Shown: positions 31,084-42,045 of the stretch, one piece after another | How the letters are laid out: each line of letters starts with the position of its first letter | Numbering within the stretch: position 1 is the stretch's first letter | Source: Caldilineaceae bacterium SB0664_bin_27 | GTDB taxonomy: Bacteria; Chloroflexota; Anaerolineae; Caldilineales; Caldilineaceae | Direction of reading: 5' to 3' | DNA: 64,000 nucleotides | NCBI GenBank assembly: GCA_009838625.1 | Contig: VXRG01000004.1 | Span: 1 to 64,000 of the forward strand | Notes under the pieces: model-generated | The model's input: only the letters and a program-made list of their open reading frames with translations | The model's database searches: none | Told to the model about the DNA's origin: nothing | Made by a program: the position numbers and the translations under genes

Positions 31084-31243
31084 GGAGCTGCCTTTCGGTA
31101 GGGTGCGACAGAGACTTCGGGAACTTGTGGACGCTTTTGCCGCGCCGGTTCAAGGAGGCCTATCTATAATTCTGCTGGAAAGTTTCTGACAGGCTGGCGC
31201 CGGACCTGGAAGGCGACTGGACTTAACATGACCGGATAGCAGG

Positions 31244-32323
31244 TCAATCCTCGAATACAACCTCCGGTTCAGACTGGCTGCTGGCGGTCAGGGTGCCGAT
31301 AGGGATGGCATCAGGCAGCGCACTCTTGACGGGAACCGCCTGATCTTCGGCGATGACGGCCACCATGCCGATCCCCATGTTGAATACACGGTAAGCTTCT
31401 TCGGTTTCCATTCCACTCCAATCGAGCAGTCGGTGGAAGATTTGATGGACTTCCCAGCTACCGCGATTGATACGTGCTAGCAGGCCAGGAGGCAGGATTC
31501 GGGGCAAGTTGTCTTCAAGGCCGCCGCCGGTAATATGGGCCAGGCCTTTGATGGAAATGCCGGCTTCCTCCAGTTTCAACAGATGCGGCAGATAGGAGCG
31601 ATGAGGGGCGAGAACGGCGTCAATCAGCGGGATGCCGTCTTCCAACGGCTGTTGCAAGTCGCGGCCGGCGAGGACGTGCCGAATTAGTGAGTAGCCGTTG
31701 GTGTGGGGGCCACTGCTGGGCAGACCAAAGAGCAGATCGCCCGGTTGCATATCGTGTGGGCGGGGCAGGAGGGCTTCCTGATCGACCAGGCCGACGACGG
31801 TTCCGGCGACGTCGCAGGAGCCTGAAGTGTATACGCCCGGCATCTCAGCGGTTTCACCGCCAAGCAGAGCACAGCCGGCGGCGCGGCAGGCTTCGGCCAT
31901 ACCGAGGACGACGGCGGCAACGTTTTCGGGCACGAGCTTGTCTGCGGCTATATAGTCGAGGAAAAAGAGTGGCCTCGCGCCCTGCACGAGGATGTCGTTG
32001 AGGCAGTGGTTGACGATGTCCTGGCCGATGCCCTGCCAGCGGCTGTGCTGGCCGGCGAGCTTGACTTTGGTGCCTACGCCGTCGGTGGAGGCAACGAGCA
32101 GAGGCCTGGCGGGAAGCTTGGTAAGGGCGAAGAGGCCGCCGAAGCTGCCGATGTCGGCGCGTACGGCGGGCGTGAAGGTGGAGCGCACGGCTGACTTCAT
32201 CAGGTCGACGGCGCGATTGCCAGCTTCGATGTCGACGCCGGCTTCGGCGTAGCGGCTGGACTGTTGGCCGGTGGGGTCTAGTTTGTCTTGAGATCGGTCA
32301 GCAATTCTGCGAGGATGAGGCAT
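31244..32323 (-). CDS. purM: Phosphoribosylformylglycinamidine cyclo-ligase (AIR synthetase)
   Basis: YAEAGVDIEAGNRAV, LVASTDGVGTKVKLA, LLGGETAEMPGVY, GLAHITGGGLEDNLPRILP. Confidence 0.97.
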   Translation of the reverse strand: MPHPRRIADRSQDKLDPTGQQSSRYAEAGVDIEAGNRAVDLMKSAVRSTFTPAVRADIGSFGGLFALTKLPARPLLVASTDGVGTKVKLAGQHSRWQGIGQDIVNHCLNDILVQGARPLFFLDYIAADKLVPENVAAVVLGMAEACRAAGCALLGGETAEMPGVYTSGSCDVAGTVVGLVDQEALLPRPHDMQPGDLLFGLPSSGPHTNGYSLIRHVLAGRDLQQPLEDGIPLIDAVLAPHRSYLPHLLKLEEAGISIKGLAHITGGGLEDNLPRILPPGLLARINRGSWEVHQIFHRLLDWSGMETEEAYRVFNMGIGMVAVIAEDQAVPVKSALPDAIPIGTLTASSQSEPEVVFED

Positions 32324-32497
32324 GACGATTCATAGCGTCCAATTGCGAGAATTGAACCAAGTTGTGGCGGCAATTCAAGAACGATATTTTAACTGGTATT
32401 TCGTTCACTTAGAGTTGCCAAGGGCGTGGCGGCGCCTGACAATTTCACCATCCTTTAGACAACCCGAAGAAACACCAAGAGAGACGTACAACCTTAC

Positions 32498-32839
32498 TTA
32501 CGGTGCGCCCCGAATCACTCGAATCAGCTCACCTTCCAATGTCTCGTACTGTTCAATCGTCTCATGGACTCGTCTGGCCTGCCTTTCAAATTCCAGATCG
32601 TAGGTACAAGTGACAATTCCAGAGTGAACTGACGATTCCATATGGAGACGAACGAAATCCCTATGATTCATTGTTAGCACCGCCCGTATATAGGTTCTTG
32701 CAGCTGACAATACGTCCTCATCTGGAATGCCGCGATTTGCCTTGCCATCTTCTTGAATTGTCAAGACGTCATGCCCCAGTGATCGCAGTTCTTCAACCAC
32801 GGGGAACGGAAAGTCTTCGTCGGCGTACAGGCGGGCCAC
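32498..32839 (-). CDS. DUF5615-family PIN-like protein (putative toxin)
   Basis: MARLYADEDFPFPVVEELRSLGHDVLTIQEDGKANRGIPDEDVLSAA...RAVLTMNHRDFVRLH. Confidence 0.8.
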   Translation of the reverse strand: MARLYADEDFPFPVVEELRSLGHDVLTIQEDGKANRGIPDEDVLSAARTYIRAVLTMNHRDFVRLHMESSVHSGIVTCTYDLEFERQARRVHETIEQYETLEGELIRVIRGAP

Positions 32840-32841
32840 TC

Positions 32842-33171
32842 CTATGCCGCCTCGTTTACCTTAATCTGCCGTTCGATTTCATCTCTGTTGGCTCGATAGT
32901 AAGCCCAGGCATTGGTCAAGTCCTCGGCACGAAGTGTTGGATATGCCCTTAGTATATCCGCTTCACTACTACCAAGGATTCTGGCTTGCGCCAGAAGCCA
33001 CACTGGGATACGTGTGCGCACTATACATGGATCACCCCCCAATACGCCCGGCCTACTTTCGATGCCAGGAAACGCGCCGCCGATGTCCCGGACAATCCAC
33101 TGGAGCAACTCAGCCTTTTCTGCCGCCGTTATGTCTGGAATCAAGTCTCTGATTCTCTCTAAAGTCGTCAT
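32842..33171 (-). CDS. DUF433-domain protein (putative antitoxin)
   Basis: SRPGVLGGDPCIVRTRIPVWLLAQARILGSSEADILRAYPTLRAEDLTNAWAYYRANRDEI. Confidence 0.85.
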   Translation of the reverse strand: MTTLERIRDLIPDITAAEKAELLQWIVRDIGGAFPGIESRPGVLGGDPCIVRTRIPVWLLAQARILGSSEADILRAYPTLRAEDLTNAWAYYRANRDEIERQIKVNEAA

Positions 33172-33400
33172 TTGCTTTTACTCCCTACCTTTACGGTTTC
33201 AAGAGAGCGAGGTTAACCCAATAATAGCAGAGAAACTGAAATTCGTCGCAAGCTAGCGCTCCATTGCAGCTTCTTTCCTCAGTGCTTTACTCTGACATGA
33301 ATGAGAGGCCAGATCCATTCTTAAGACCTTTCGAAGCATCAAGCAGTCGGACCTGTTTCTATTTCAACATTTTTCCAGAATTACGATGATTCTCGGACGT

Positions 33401-34669
33401 TCAATCGTACTTGAAGCTGCGAATCCCTATGATGAATAGCACAGCCGCCGCGGCCATGAGGACTGCTATTTCCGGGATGACTTCGGTAAACCCGCCGTCA
33501 TACCAGATCAGGTCCTGGAAGGCATCCATGGCCCAGGCGACGGGAGAGAGGTGCCCAATTGTCTGCATGAATTCAGGGACGATTTCGAGCGGCCACCAGG
33601 CGCCGCCGAGGGGGGCGAGCGACAGCGACAGGAGGAGGACGAGGCCATTGGCCTGGCCTTCACTCTTGATCCAGGGGGCCAGAGCGAACGTGAGGGCGGT
33701 GATGCAGAGGACGAAGGCAGCCATTGTCGCGAGCAGGGCAGGTGGACTACTACCGAAGTCCATGCCAAATGCAGCGCCGACTGCAAAAACGATGAAGAAC
33801 TGAATCATGCCAAGAGTGAAGTAGACACCAATCTTGGCGCCAAGAATCTGTGCGCGGGAAAGTGGGAGGGCCATCAAGCGCTGGAGGGTCCACTGGCGGC
33901 GCTCGCGCAGTAGGACGGCCATGCCGCCGAGCACAGTGAACATGACGTACAGGGACCCCATTCCAGGCGCGGACTGGTTGAACCCGTTGTCGATGCCGCT
34001 TTCATCTTCGTTGGCATCGACGACCCGGAAGAGGACGGCTGGCGGTTGATAAGTCGACAACTGCAGTGCGCGGTGGTAGATAGTGTTCAGGAAGCTGTCG
34101 CGCGTCTCCCCGTCCAAAGCCGGCAGCGTGACCGCGTTGGTCAGATTGTCGAGTAGGGCGGAGGACACGCCCTTTGTCATGGATGCGCTGCTCGTGCGCT
34201 GGAGGACGGCGTTCAGGCTCTGCAGAACGGGGCCGGGCTGCATCGGATCGGACCGTGAATAGTAGTCGATGGTAACGGTCTGGAAGTCGTTCAGAGCCGC
34301 GGCATAGCCGGCGGGGATGGCGATTAGTGCGCTGGTCCTGCCCGAACGCGCGCGCTCGATGGCGCGATCCATGTCCAGAGGTTCATCTTCGAGGCGGCAG
34401 TAGTCGTCAGCGTCATTGTCAGGAGGACATAGCACGAGTGCATCATTGGCGGCGCGAAGCTCTTCGATCAACTGGGCTGACATGTCGCTGCCGTCAAGAT
34501 CGATCAGGTCGACTCGGAGGCGGGTCGGCCCGCCGCCGCCGATGCGGCCCAGGCTCCAGCCGATAACGACTGTAAGGAGGACGGGAATGACGAGCAGGCC
34601 GACCAGGTTGCCCCGCTGCGAAGAATAGATTTTCAAGTCGTTGAGGATAATTGTCAGAATCGATCGCAT
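33401..34669 (-). CDS. ABC-2 type transporter permease (A)
   Basis: TM helix near N-terminus, large extracytoplasmic loop, C-terminal TM bundle with RERRQWTLQRLMALPLSRAQILGAKI. Confidence 0.87.
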   Translation of the reverse strand: MRSILTIILNDLKIYSSQRGNLVGLLVIPVLLTVVIGWSLGRIGGGGPTRLRVDLIDLDGSDMSAQLIEELRAANDALVLCPPDNDADDYCRLEDEPLDMDRAIERARSGRTSALIAIPAGYAAALNDFQTVTIDYYSRSDPMQPGPVLQSLNAVLQRTSSASMTKGVSSALLDNLTNAVTLPALDGETRDSFLNTIYHRALQLSTYQPPAVLFRVVDANEDESGIDNGFNQSAPGMGSLYVMFTVLGGMAVLLRERRQWTLQRLMALPLSRAQILGAKIGVYFTLGMIQFFIVFAVGAAFGMDFGSSPPALLATMAAFVLCITALTFALAPWIKSEGQANGLVLLLSLSLAPLGGAWWPLEIVPEFMQTIGHLSPVAWAMDAFQDLIWYDGGFTEVIPEIAVLMAAAAVLFIIGIRSFKYD

Positions 34670-34734
34670 CTATTGGAGACTATGTACCGGATGTCTATTG
34701 CTTTGGCCGTGTCGTTCGTGAGTTGAGCCTGAAT

Positions 34735-36324
34735 CTAAAGGTCTATGCGCCGCTTAAACAGCCATGTTCCCAACAAAAAGAGGGCAATGCCCTGGCAGAA
34801 AAGTACAAGAATATTGAGTGAGACATCAGGCTGGGAGAGCGAAAGATCCACAAAAGCATCTACGCCCCAGTAGATCAGCGAAAACCTCGCGGCCTGCTCT
34901 GGCAGCGCAAAGCCGAAGGCGCCGCCCAATACGGCGAGGCTGATGTTGATCATGGGCCCAAAGAGCTGGACCTGTTCGGGCGTCTTCGCCAGTCCGACAA
35001 CAAACACGCCGAGACCCGAAACACATAGGGCCAGTGCCGCGGTCACCGCCAGTAAAGCGGTAATGTTGGTACCCCAAATGAATGTAGGCGCGCCGAGAAC
35101 AACAGAAGCGATGAGGGTCAGCGCCGCCATGAGAATGAGAATCTGCAGGAAGACGACGGTCACGTTCCCAAGCAACTTGCCCGCAAGCAAGTAGCTGCGA
35201 GGGGTAGGTGAAACGATCAGTCTTTGCAGCGTCCAGTTTTTGCGCTCTTCATAGATGGAGTTGATGCCGAATACCCCGGTGAACAGCGCAAAGAAGACTG
35301 CCTGTGCTGCGCCTATCGGGACGATAATGCGGGCAAACGGCGGCGCCTCTTGCGACGCGTCCAGGGGCTGCTGGGCGACGGTGGTGTTGTTGGCGCCGGG
35401 CGCGATCAGGCATCCGAGCGGTTCGAGTGCGGTTGCGTCCAAGCCTTGCAATGCGGCCGCTGTTGCAGGCAGGTCCACGGCACTGAGATCGATATCTCCT
35501 CCTGCAAGACTGTCCAACAGCGTATTGACCGACGTTTCCAGCGTGGCGCTGAGCGCGACGTTGACGCGCTCAAACTGATAGACGACCCCTGCCACAATGC
35601 TGTGGAGAATACGGGAAGAGATCGGGCGCCCACTGTTGGCATACACCTCGACGGCCCCGGTCTCGTCAGCGGGTTTTGTGTAGAGCTTGCCGCCCTCATC
35701 GAAGGCAAATTGTGGGACCATTCGCCTGCTGAACCCTGCGGGAATGATAACCGCGGCTGCGAATTCACCGCTGTCGACGGCGGCGCGCGCCTGTTCTGGG
35801 TCTTGAACCGCGGTTGCGTCAAGCAGATCGTCCAGTGACCCTTCGGCGGCAAAATTGGCGGCGCCGGCCTCACCGGACGGATCCAGGAGGCTGCATTCAA
35901 ACTGTGCGACGTCGAATCCGGCTCCGCCGATTGTACTCGTGGAGGTGATAGGTTGAGACAGCAGTATGCCGGACAGGATGTCGCCGAAATTCAGTTCCGA
36001 GCCGTCCTGCAGAAGCGGATTCGGGCCAACGGCGGACTGGTTGGGAGGAAACCCGAAGTCTTCGAGATTAAAGGGAAGGGCATCTAGGTTCGCAAACTGC
36101 TCAGGCAGATTTATGATCTCTTGCAGGTCGACGCCTTCGTCGTGGTTGACTACAGCGACCGGGATTTCGGCAAAGTCAGGAACCTCGGATTCGCCGATTC
36201 CGCCGAAGGCCATCCCGATTATCGTGGACAATACCAGCGGCGTAGCGAACATGAGAAGGATTAGGTTGCGATCGCGAAAGACAATGTAAATCTCTTTCGC
36301 GGTGACTGCGAGAATCTTTCGCAT
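34735..36324 (-). CDS. ABC-2 type transporter permease (B), long extracytoplasmic loop
   Basis: YEERKNWTLQRLIVSPTPRSYLLAGKLLGN and C-terminal TM bundle; 529 aa. Confidence 0.87.
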   Translation of the reverse strand: MRKILAVTAKEIYIVFRDRNLILLMFATPLVLSTIIGMAFGGIGESEVPDFAEIPVAVVNHDEGVDLQEIINLPEQFANLDALPFNLEDFGFPPNQSAVGPNPLLQDGSELNFGDILSGILLSQPITSTSTIGGAGFDVAQFECSLLDPSGEAGAANFAAEGSLDDLLDATAVQDPEQARAAVDSGEFAAAVIIPAGFSRRMVPQFAFDEGGKLYTKPADETGAVEVYANSGRPISSRILHSIVAGVVYQFERVNVALSATLETSVNTLLDSLAGGDIDLSAVDLPATAAALQGLDATALEPLGCLIAPGANNTTVAQQPLDASQEAPPFARIIVPIGAAQAVFFALFTGVFGINSIYEERKNWTLQRLIVSPTPRSYLLAGKLLGNVTVVFLQILILMAALTLIASVVLGAPTFIWGTNITALLAVTAALALCVSGLGVFVVGLAKTPEQVQLFGPMINISLAVLGGAFGFALPEQAARFSLIYWGVDAFVDLSLSQPDVSLNILVLFCQGIALFLLGTWLFKRRIDL

Positions 36325-36411
36325 CTTTCAGGGCGGTCTGCGGTGGACGGGAGGTGTGATGGAAACGGGCAGTCAAGACGCGGGCGTCCCCGGGAGCGGC
36401 GGGTCCGGGAG

Positions 36412-37416
<1,005 letters not shown>

Positions 37417-38011
37417 TGCGTCGTCTCATCTGTACATACGGCTGCGGGCTGCGAAAGTTTCGGCAAGTGAAAGATTGCAATACCGGGCTGTGCCAAGTGT
37501 GAGAATATCGCTCACAGCGAACAGAATGTCAAGTGTTGTCGTCTCTTATTGGTGTGCTGAGTTGAGGAGGCCTGCGGTTCGAGGCAAGTGGTTGGCGGCT
37601 TGAGCCAAAATGGGGCGTACAATCACTGCTGGCAGGACAAGCTGCTGGGGAAGAGTGAACAAGGTGGTTAGCAAGGGGGAGGCGTTGCGGTAGCGCAGCC
37701 CCTGCACAAGGGAGGGCCGGAGGCCCGACCGCCCAGAATTGAGAGGAGAGAATGAAGAGTATTGAGAAGAGAGAGCACGGCGCGGGCCTCATTGACTGAC
37801 GGGAAATGGACTGTTCGCCGCGGTTGCGGACGCAGTAGGAACAAGGCGAAATATGCGCGGCTATTTTTTGCTTCCTGGTGGGAAGGGAAGTACAATTGTG
37901 CAGGCAGCCGGCTCCCCTGTGCCGCTGCCTCATTCCATATGTCGATAAGTGACAACGCACGATGTTCTCCAGGCTTGCGTCGGACGGCATCCACCTACCG
38001 GTCATGAAGAA

Positions 38012-39190
38012 ATGACAGCCACCTGTTCGACACTCACACATCTTTCTTGCGGTCGATGTGGTGAGAAGTACGATGCTGAACAGCTGATGAATCTGTGCCC
38101 GGCCTGCGGGAAGCCGCTGCTGGCTCGTTACGATCTTGGGGAAGCGGCGAAGACGCTGACGCGCGAATCTTTGCGGGAGCGTGAGTCTTCATTGTGGCGA
38201 TACGAAGAGGTGCTCCCCATAAGGACGCAGGCGGCGCAGCTCAAACTGGGGGAGGGATGGACGCCCTTGGCCTGCGCGCGTGCGCTTGGCGATGAAATTG
38301 GCTGCCCCGAAACCCTGATCAAAGATGAGTCGCTCAATCCGACCGGCAGCTTCAAGGCGAGAGGACTGGTGATGGCTGTGGGCCGCGCCTACGAGCTGGG
38401 CGCGAGGGAGTTGGCGATTCCGAGCGCGGGCAACGCGGCCGGCGCAATGAGCGCGTATGCCGCCAAAGCAGGGATGCCCGCCCACGTCTATATGCCGCAG
38501 GATGTGCCCGCGGCCTTTCGCGTCGAGTGCAGCAATCTGGGGGCGGAGGTTACGCTGGTTGACGGCCTGATTACCGACTGCGGGGCAAGAGTGCGGGAGA
38601 AGGTCGAAGAGTGCGGCTGGTTTGACGTCAGTACGCTAAAGGAGCCCTACCGGATTGAGGGAAAAAAGACGATGGGCTATGAAGTCGTCGAGCAGTTGGA
38701 CTGGCGTATGCCCGATGTCATCATTTACCCGACCGGCGGCGGCACTGGATTGGTAGGCATGTGGAAGGCATTCGAAGAGATGGAGGAGTTAGGCCTGATC
38801 GGAAGCGAACGGCCGCGGATGGTCAGCGTGCAAAGCGATGGCTGCGCGCCGATGGTGCGGGCATTTGAGCAGGGGGATGAGTTTGCCGAGGCCTGGGAAG
38901 GCGCCAAGACGGTTGCCGACGGCTTGCGCGTGCCTGCCGCGGTGGGAGACTTCTTGATTCTTGAGGCAGTGCGGGAAAGCGGTGGCACTGCCCTTGCGGT
39001 CAGCGACGAAGAAATGCTCTGCAGCGCCAAACAGATGGGGCGGCATACGGGTGTTTTCCCGGCCCCGGAAGGCGCGGCCACACTGGCCGGTCAGAAATTG
39101 CTGCTGGAGTCGGGCTGGCTGCAGGGAGACGAGACCGTGGTCCTGTTCAACACCGGCAGCGGGTTGAAATATGCCCATTTGTGGTCATAG
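38012..39190 (+). CDS. thrC: Threonine synthase
   Basis: Zn-ribbon CGRCGEKYDAEQLMNLCPACGKPL; PLP Lys NPTGSFKARG; YPTGGGTGLVGMWKAF. Confidence 0.9.
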   Translation: MTATCSTLTHLSCGRCGEKYDAEQLMNLCPACGKPLLARYDLGEAAKTLTRESLRERESSLWRYEEVLPIRTQAAQLKLGEGWTPLACARALGDEIGCPETLIKDESLNPTGSFKARGLVMAVGRAYELGARELAIPSAGNAAGAMSAYAAKAGMPAHVYMPQDVPAAFRVECSNLGAEVTLVDGLITDCGARVREKVEECGWFDVSTLKEPYRIEGKKTMGYEVVEQLDWRMPDVIIYPTGGGTGLVGMWKAFEEMEELGLIGSERPRMVSVQSDGCAPMVRAFEQGDEFAEAWEGAKTVADGLRVPAAVGDFLILEAVRESGGTALAVSDEEMLCSAKQMGRHTGVFPAPEGAATLAGQKLLLESGWLQGDETVVLFNTGSGLKYAHLWS

Positions 39191-39268
39191 TCTTGAATGC
39201 GAAGCACTTGAAAGAGGGACGATCCGGACGAAGAGCCAAAGCACACGGAAGATAATCGAGGTGTAAAG

Positions 39269-40897
39269 TTGGAACGCATCAAAAACTACAGGGCCGCAGT
39301 CGCCGGCCCGGAAGAGACCCATGAAAGTCTGAGCAGCGGCATCAACAGCATCGCCGATCTGCTGGCGCCGACCCTCGGCCCGATTGGCGGGCATGTGGTG
39401 CATGAGCGGGACGGCACGCGCGGGCCGGAGCTGCTGGACGACGCGGCGACTGCAGTACGCCGTATTCTCAGCCTGGGTGACCCGAAAGTGGATGTCGGCG
39501 CGATGCTCATGCGTCACATCGTTTGGCGGATCGCCGGGCAGGTGGGGGACGGCGGAACGGCCACGGCCCTCCTGACGCGGGAAATCTACCACCAGGCCTT
39601 GAAGATGTTAACGGCCGGTATTGGATACAGAGAACTGGAAATCGGTCTGCAAGCGGCCACGGCGGCCATTTGCCAGGAACTGACCGAAATGGCCGCACCG
39701 GTCGAAACCGAAGACGACCTCGCTGTGGTGGCCCTGACCGTTGTCAAGGACCGGGACCTGGCTGCGACGATCGGCGAACTGAGCTACCTGCTGGGTCCGG
39801 ACGCGCGCGTTTCGGTGGAGAAGTTTGTAGCGCCTTTTCTGGCGCGTGAATATCATGCAGGCGCCAATTACAAAGCCGAGATCGCCAGTTTCCACCTCTA
39901 CACGGACCCGATTCGCAAATGGGCCATCTACGGTGATTCCACGATTGCCCTGGTCGATGACACGCTTTCGGAGGCGGCTGAAACGGTTGCGCTGATCGAG
40001 GCGGCGATGAAGATGGGGAAGAAGTCTCTTGTCATTATTGCCTCCCATATCAAGGAGGAGGCGCTGCATGTGATGGTGCGCAACCAGACCGAGGAGAAGA
40101 AGAAGATTTCGATTCTCGGCATTCAGTTGAAGGAAATCGGCGACCCGAGACGGATGGCCTTCCAGGACCTGACCACGCTGACGGGAGCCAATATCCTTGG
40201 CCGCAACTACTATGCCTACGCAGCCAATGCCAAAGAAGCCGATCTGGGCGAAGCGATGCGTGTACAGGTTGACCGCAAAATGATGCAGCTTCAGCCGTAC
40301 CAGAGCCGCATTGCCGAAATGCAGGAGACGGTCGATCAGCTTCGGACCCGGCTTGAGGGCCTGCGGGTTGATGATGAAGAACGCGACGAAATTATCAACC
40401 GCATCGCTGCGCTCACGGGCGGCATGGGCGTCCTGAAGGTGGGCACCAACCTCAAGCATGAGCGCGACATTGTATCGGCCCTGTCGGAGCGGGCGCTCAC
40501 CGCAGTCTCGCAGGCTCACAGGACCGGGGTTGTACCGGGAGGCGGGGCAGCGTTCGTCCACGCGCGCAGTGCGCTGGACAAGCTCGAGATGGATGGAGAA
40601 GAGAACGTTGGCGTCAAGGTGCTGTATGACTCTCTGAGCGCGCCTTTCCTGCAGATCGTCCAGAACTCGGGCATTGAATCCCCTTCGGTGGCGGCCATCC
40701 GGCTGGAAGAGGCCGGGCCGGCTCACGCGTATGATGTTGTCAAGAAGCAGCTTGTCAATGCTAAGGAAACGGGCCTGGTGGATGTAACGGGAGTGCAGTC
40801 CGCGGTGCTGGAAACGGCCGTCAGCGGAGCGTTGATGGCACTGGGCACCAACACGATAGTATTCCACCGCGAACCAACAGAAAGCATGGAACCGTAA
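39269..40897 (+). CDS. Divergent Cpn60/TCP-1 family chaperonin paralogue
   Basis: LAPTLGPIGGHVV, VGDGGTATALLTREI, ALTGGMGVLKVG, GVVPGGGAAFVHA, DVTGVQSAVLETAVSGALMAL. Confidence 0.85.
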   Translation: MERIKNYRAAVAGPEETHESLSSGINSIADLLAPTLGPIGGHVVHERDGTRGPELLDDAATAVRRILSLGDPKVDVGAMLMRHIVWRIAGQVGDGGTATALLTREIYHQALKMLTAGIGYRELEIGLQAATAAICQELTEMAAPVETEDDLAVVALTVVKDRDLAATIGELSYLLGPDARVSVEKFVAPFLAREYHAGANYKAEIASFHLYTDPIRKWAIYGDSTIALVDDTLSEAAETVALIEAAMKMGKKSLVIIASHIKEEALHVMVRNQTEEKKKISILGIQLKEIGDPRRMAFQDLTTLTGANILGRNYYAYAANAKEADLGEAMRVQVDRKMMQLQPYQSRIAEMQETVDQLRTRLEGLRVDDEERDEIINRIAALTGGMGVLKVGTNLKHERDIVSALSERALTAVSQAHRTGVVPGGGAAFVHARSALDKLEMDGEENVGVKVLYDSLSAPFLQIVQNSGIESPSVAAIRLEEAGPAHAYDVVKKQLVNAKETGLVDVTGVQSAVLETAVSGALMALGTNTIVFHREPTESMEP

Positions 40898-40900
40898 ACG

Positions 40901-41797
40901 ATGTCGATCATTCTCTCCCTATCAGAATATGAAGGAAGTATTTGGGCAGCCGGCCCGTATGGCCTGTTTGCCGTTGGCGAGGAGGAGCTGACGCCCACTC
41001 CCCAGCCGCAGGAAAGGCTGACCGCGGCCTGCAGCCTGGGGGATCGCATTTTCACCGGCGGGGCGCCATTTGGCGTGGCCTATCTTCTGGACACTGCGGA
41101 ACAATGGCAGGCGGCCTGGCAAGAGGGCGCGGAATCGGCCGTGCTCACTTTTGCCTCATCGCCGGACTACGACGACTCGGGCGTTATCCTGGCCGGCAGC
41201 GAGGGTGACGGCGTGCTCCGCACTCGCGATCGGGGCCTCCGCTGGATGCCTAGCAACTTTGGTTTGCGAAACCTGACCGTTCTGACGCTTGCGTGGGCGC
41301 CGCCGATGGAGGAGGACGCATGGCCCCGTTGGCAGGTGGTTTTCGCTGGAACGGAGGAGGGCATCTACCGTTCGCCCAATGCCGGGCTGGGGTGGAAGCG
41401 CAGCAGCTCCGCTGACGCAGCCTACCAGACTGTTGCGGTTGCGCCTGACGTGCATTGCAGCGGACTGGTGCTGGCGGGAACAGAGGAAGGCGGACTTTGG
41501 CGGTCGACGGACGGGGGCCGCACTTTTGCCGCCGTGGACGGCGCGCCGGAACAGGTGAACTCGCTCGTCGCCCTGGCAAACGGGGACGGCAGTTCGACCA
41601 AGTGGCTGCTAAGCGATGACACGCAGTTGTGGAGCTCGCAGGACGGCGCGGCCTGGACTCCCGTTTCGGACAGCACGCCTGCCCTCTGCATGCTGGAAGT
41701 GGACGGCAGCGTCTACGTTGGCGGGGAAAACGGGGTCACCGTGGTAGACAGCGCCAGCCTGCAGGTTGAGAGGCAGTTGCAGATTCCGGCCATGTAG
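40901..41797 (+). CDS. BNR/WD40-type beta-propeller protein
   Basis: Repeated blades: AGSEGDGVLRTRDRGLRW, AGTEEGIYRSPNAGLGWKR, AGTEEGGLWRSTDGGRTFAAV, SSQDGAAWTPV. Confidence 0.75.
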   Translation: MSIILSLSEYEGSIWAAGPYGLFAVGEEELTPTPQPQERLTAACSLGDRIFTGGAPFGVAYLLDTAEQWQAAWQEGAESAVLTFASSPDYDDSGVILAGSEGDGVLRTRDRGLRWMPSNFGLRNLTVLTLAWAPPMEEDAWPRWQVVFAGTEEGIYRSPNAGLGWKRSSSADAAYQTVAVAPDVHCSGLVLAGTEEGGLWRSTDGGRTFAAVDGAPEQVNSLVALANGDGSSTKWLLSDDTQLWSSQDGAAWTPVSDSTPALCMLEVDGSVYVGGENGVTVVDSASLQVERQLQIPAM

Positions 41798-42045
41798 CAG
41801 GTAGTTGGCGCCGTTTGTAGCCTCCCGCCGACCTATAGAGCCGGGCCTCATTGGGGGGTCTGGCACGCCGGGCGGCGGGTTTTTCACGTCTCGGAGGACG
41901 CTTTCGCGCCTCTGCCTTGCAAAGACGATAGCACGCGCAGGCGGGACGCGGCCGCAGCTGGTCAGGTGCGCCGACGCGCGAAAGATGGCACTCCCCTTTC
42001 AAACATCCGCAAACGTTCAGACATCTGTACAATCTGGAGTCCTCC

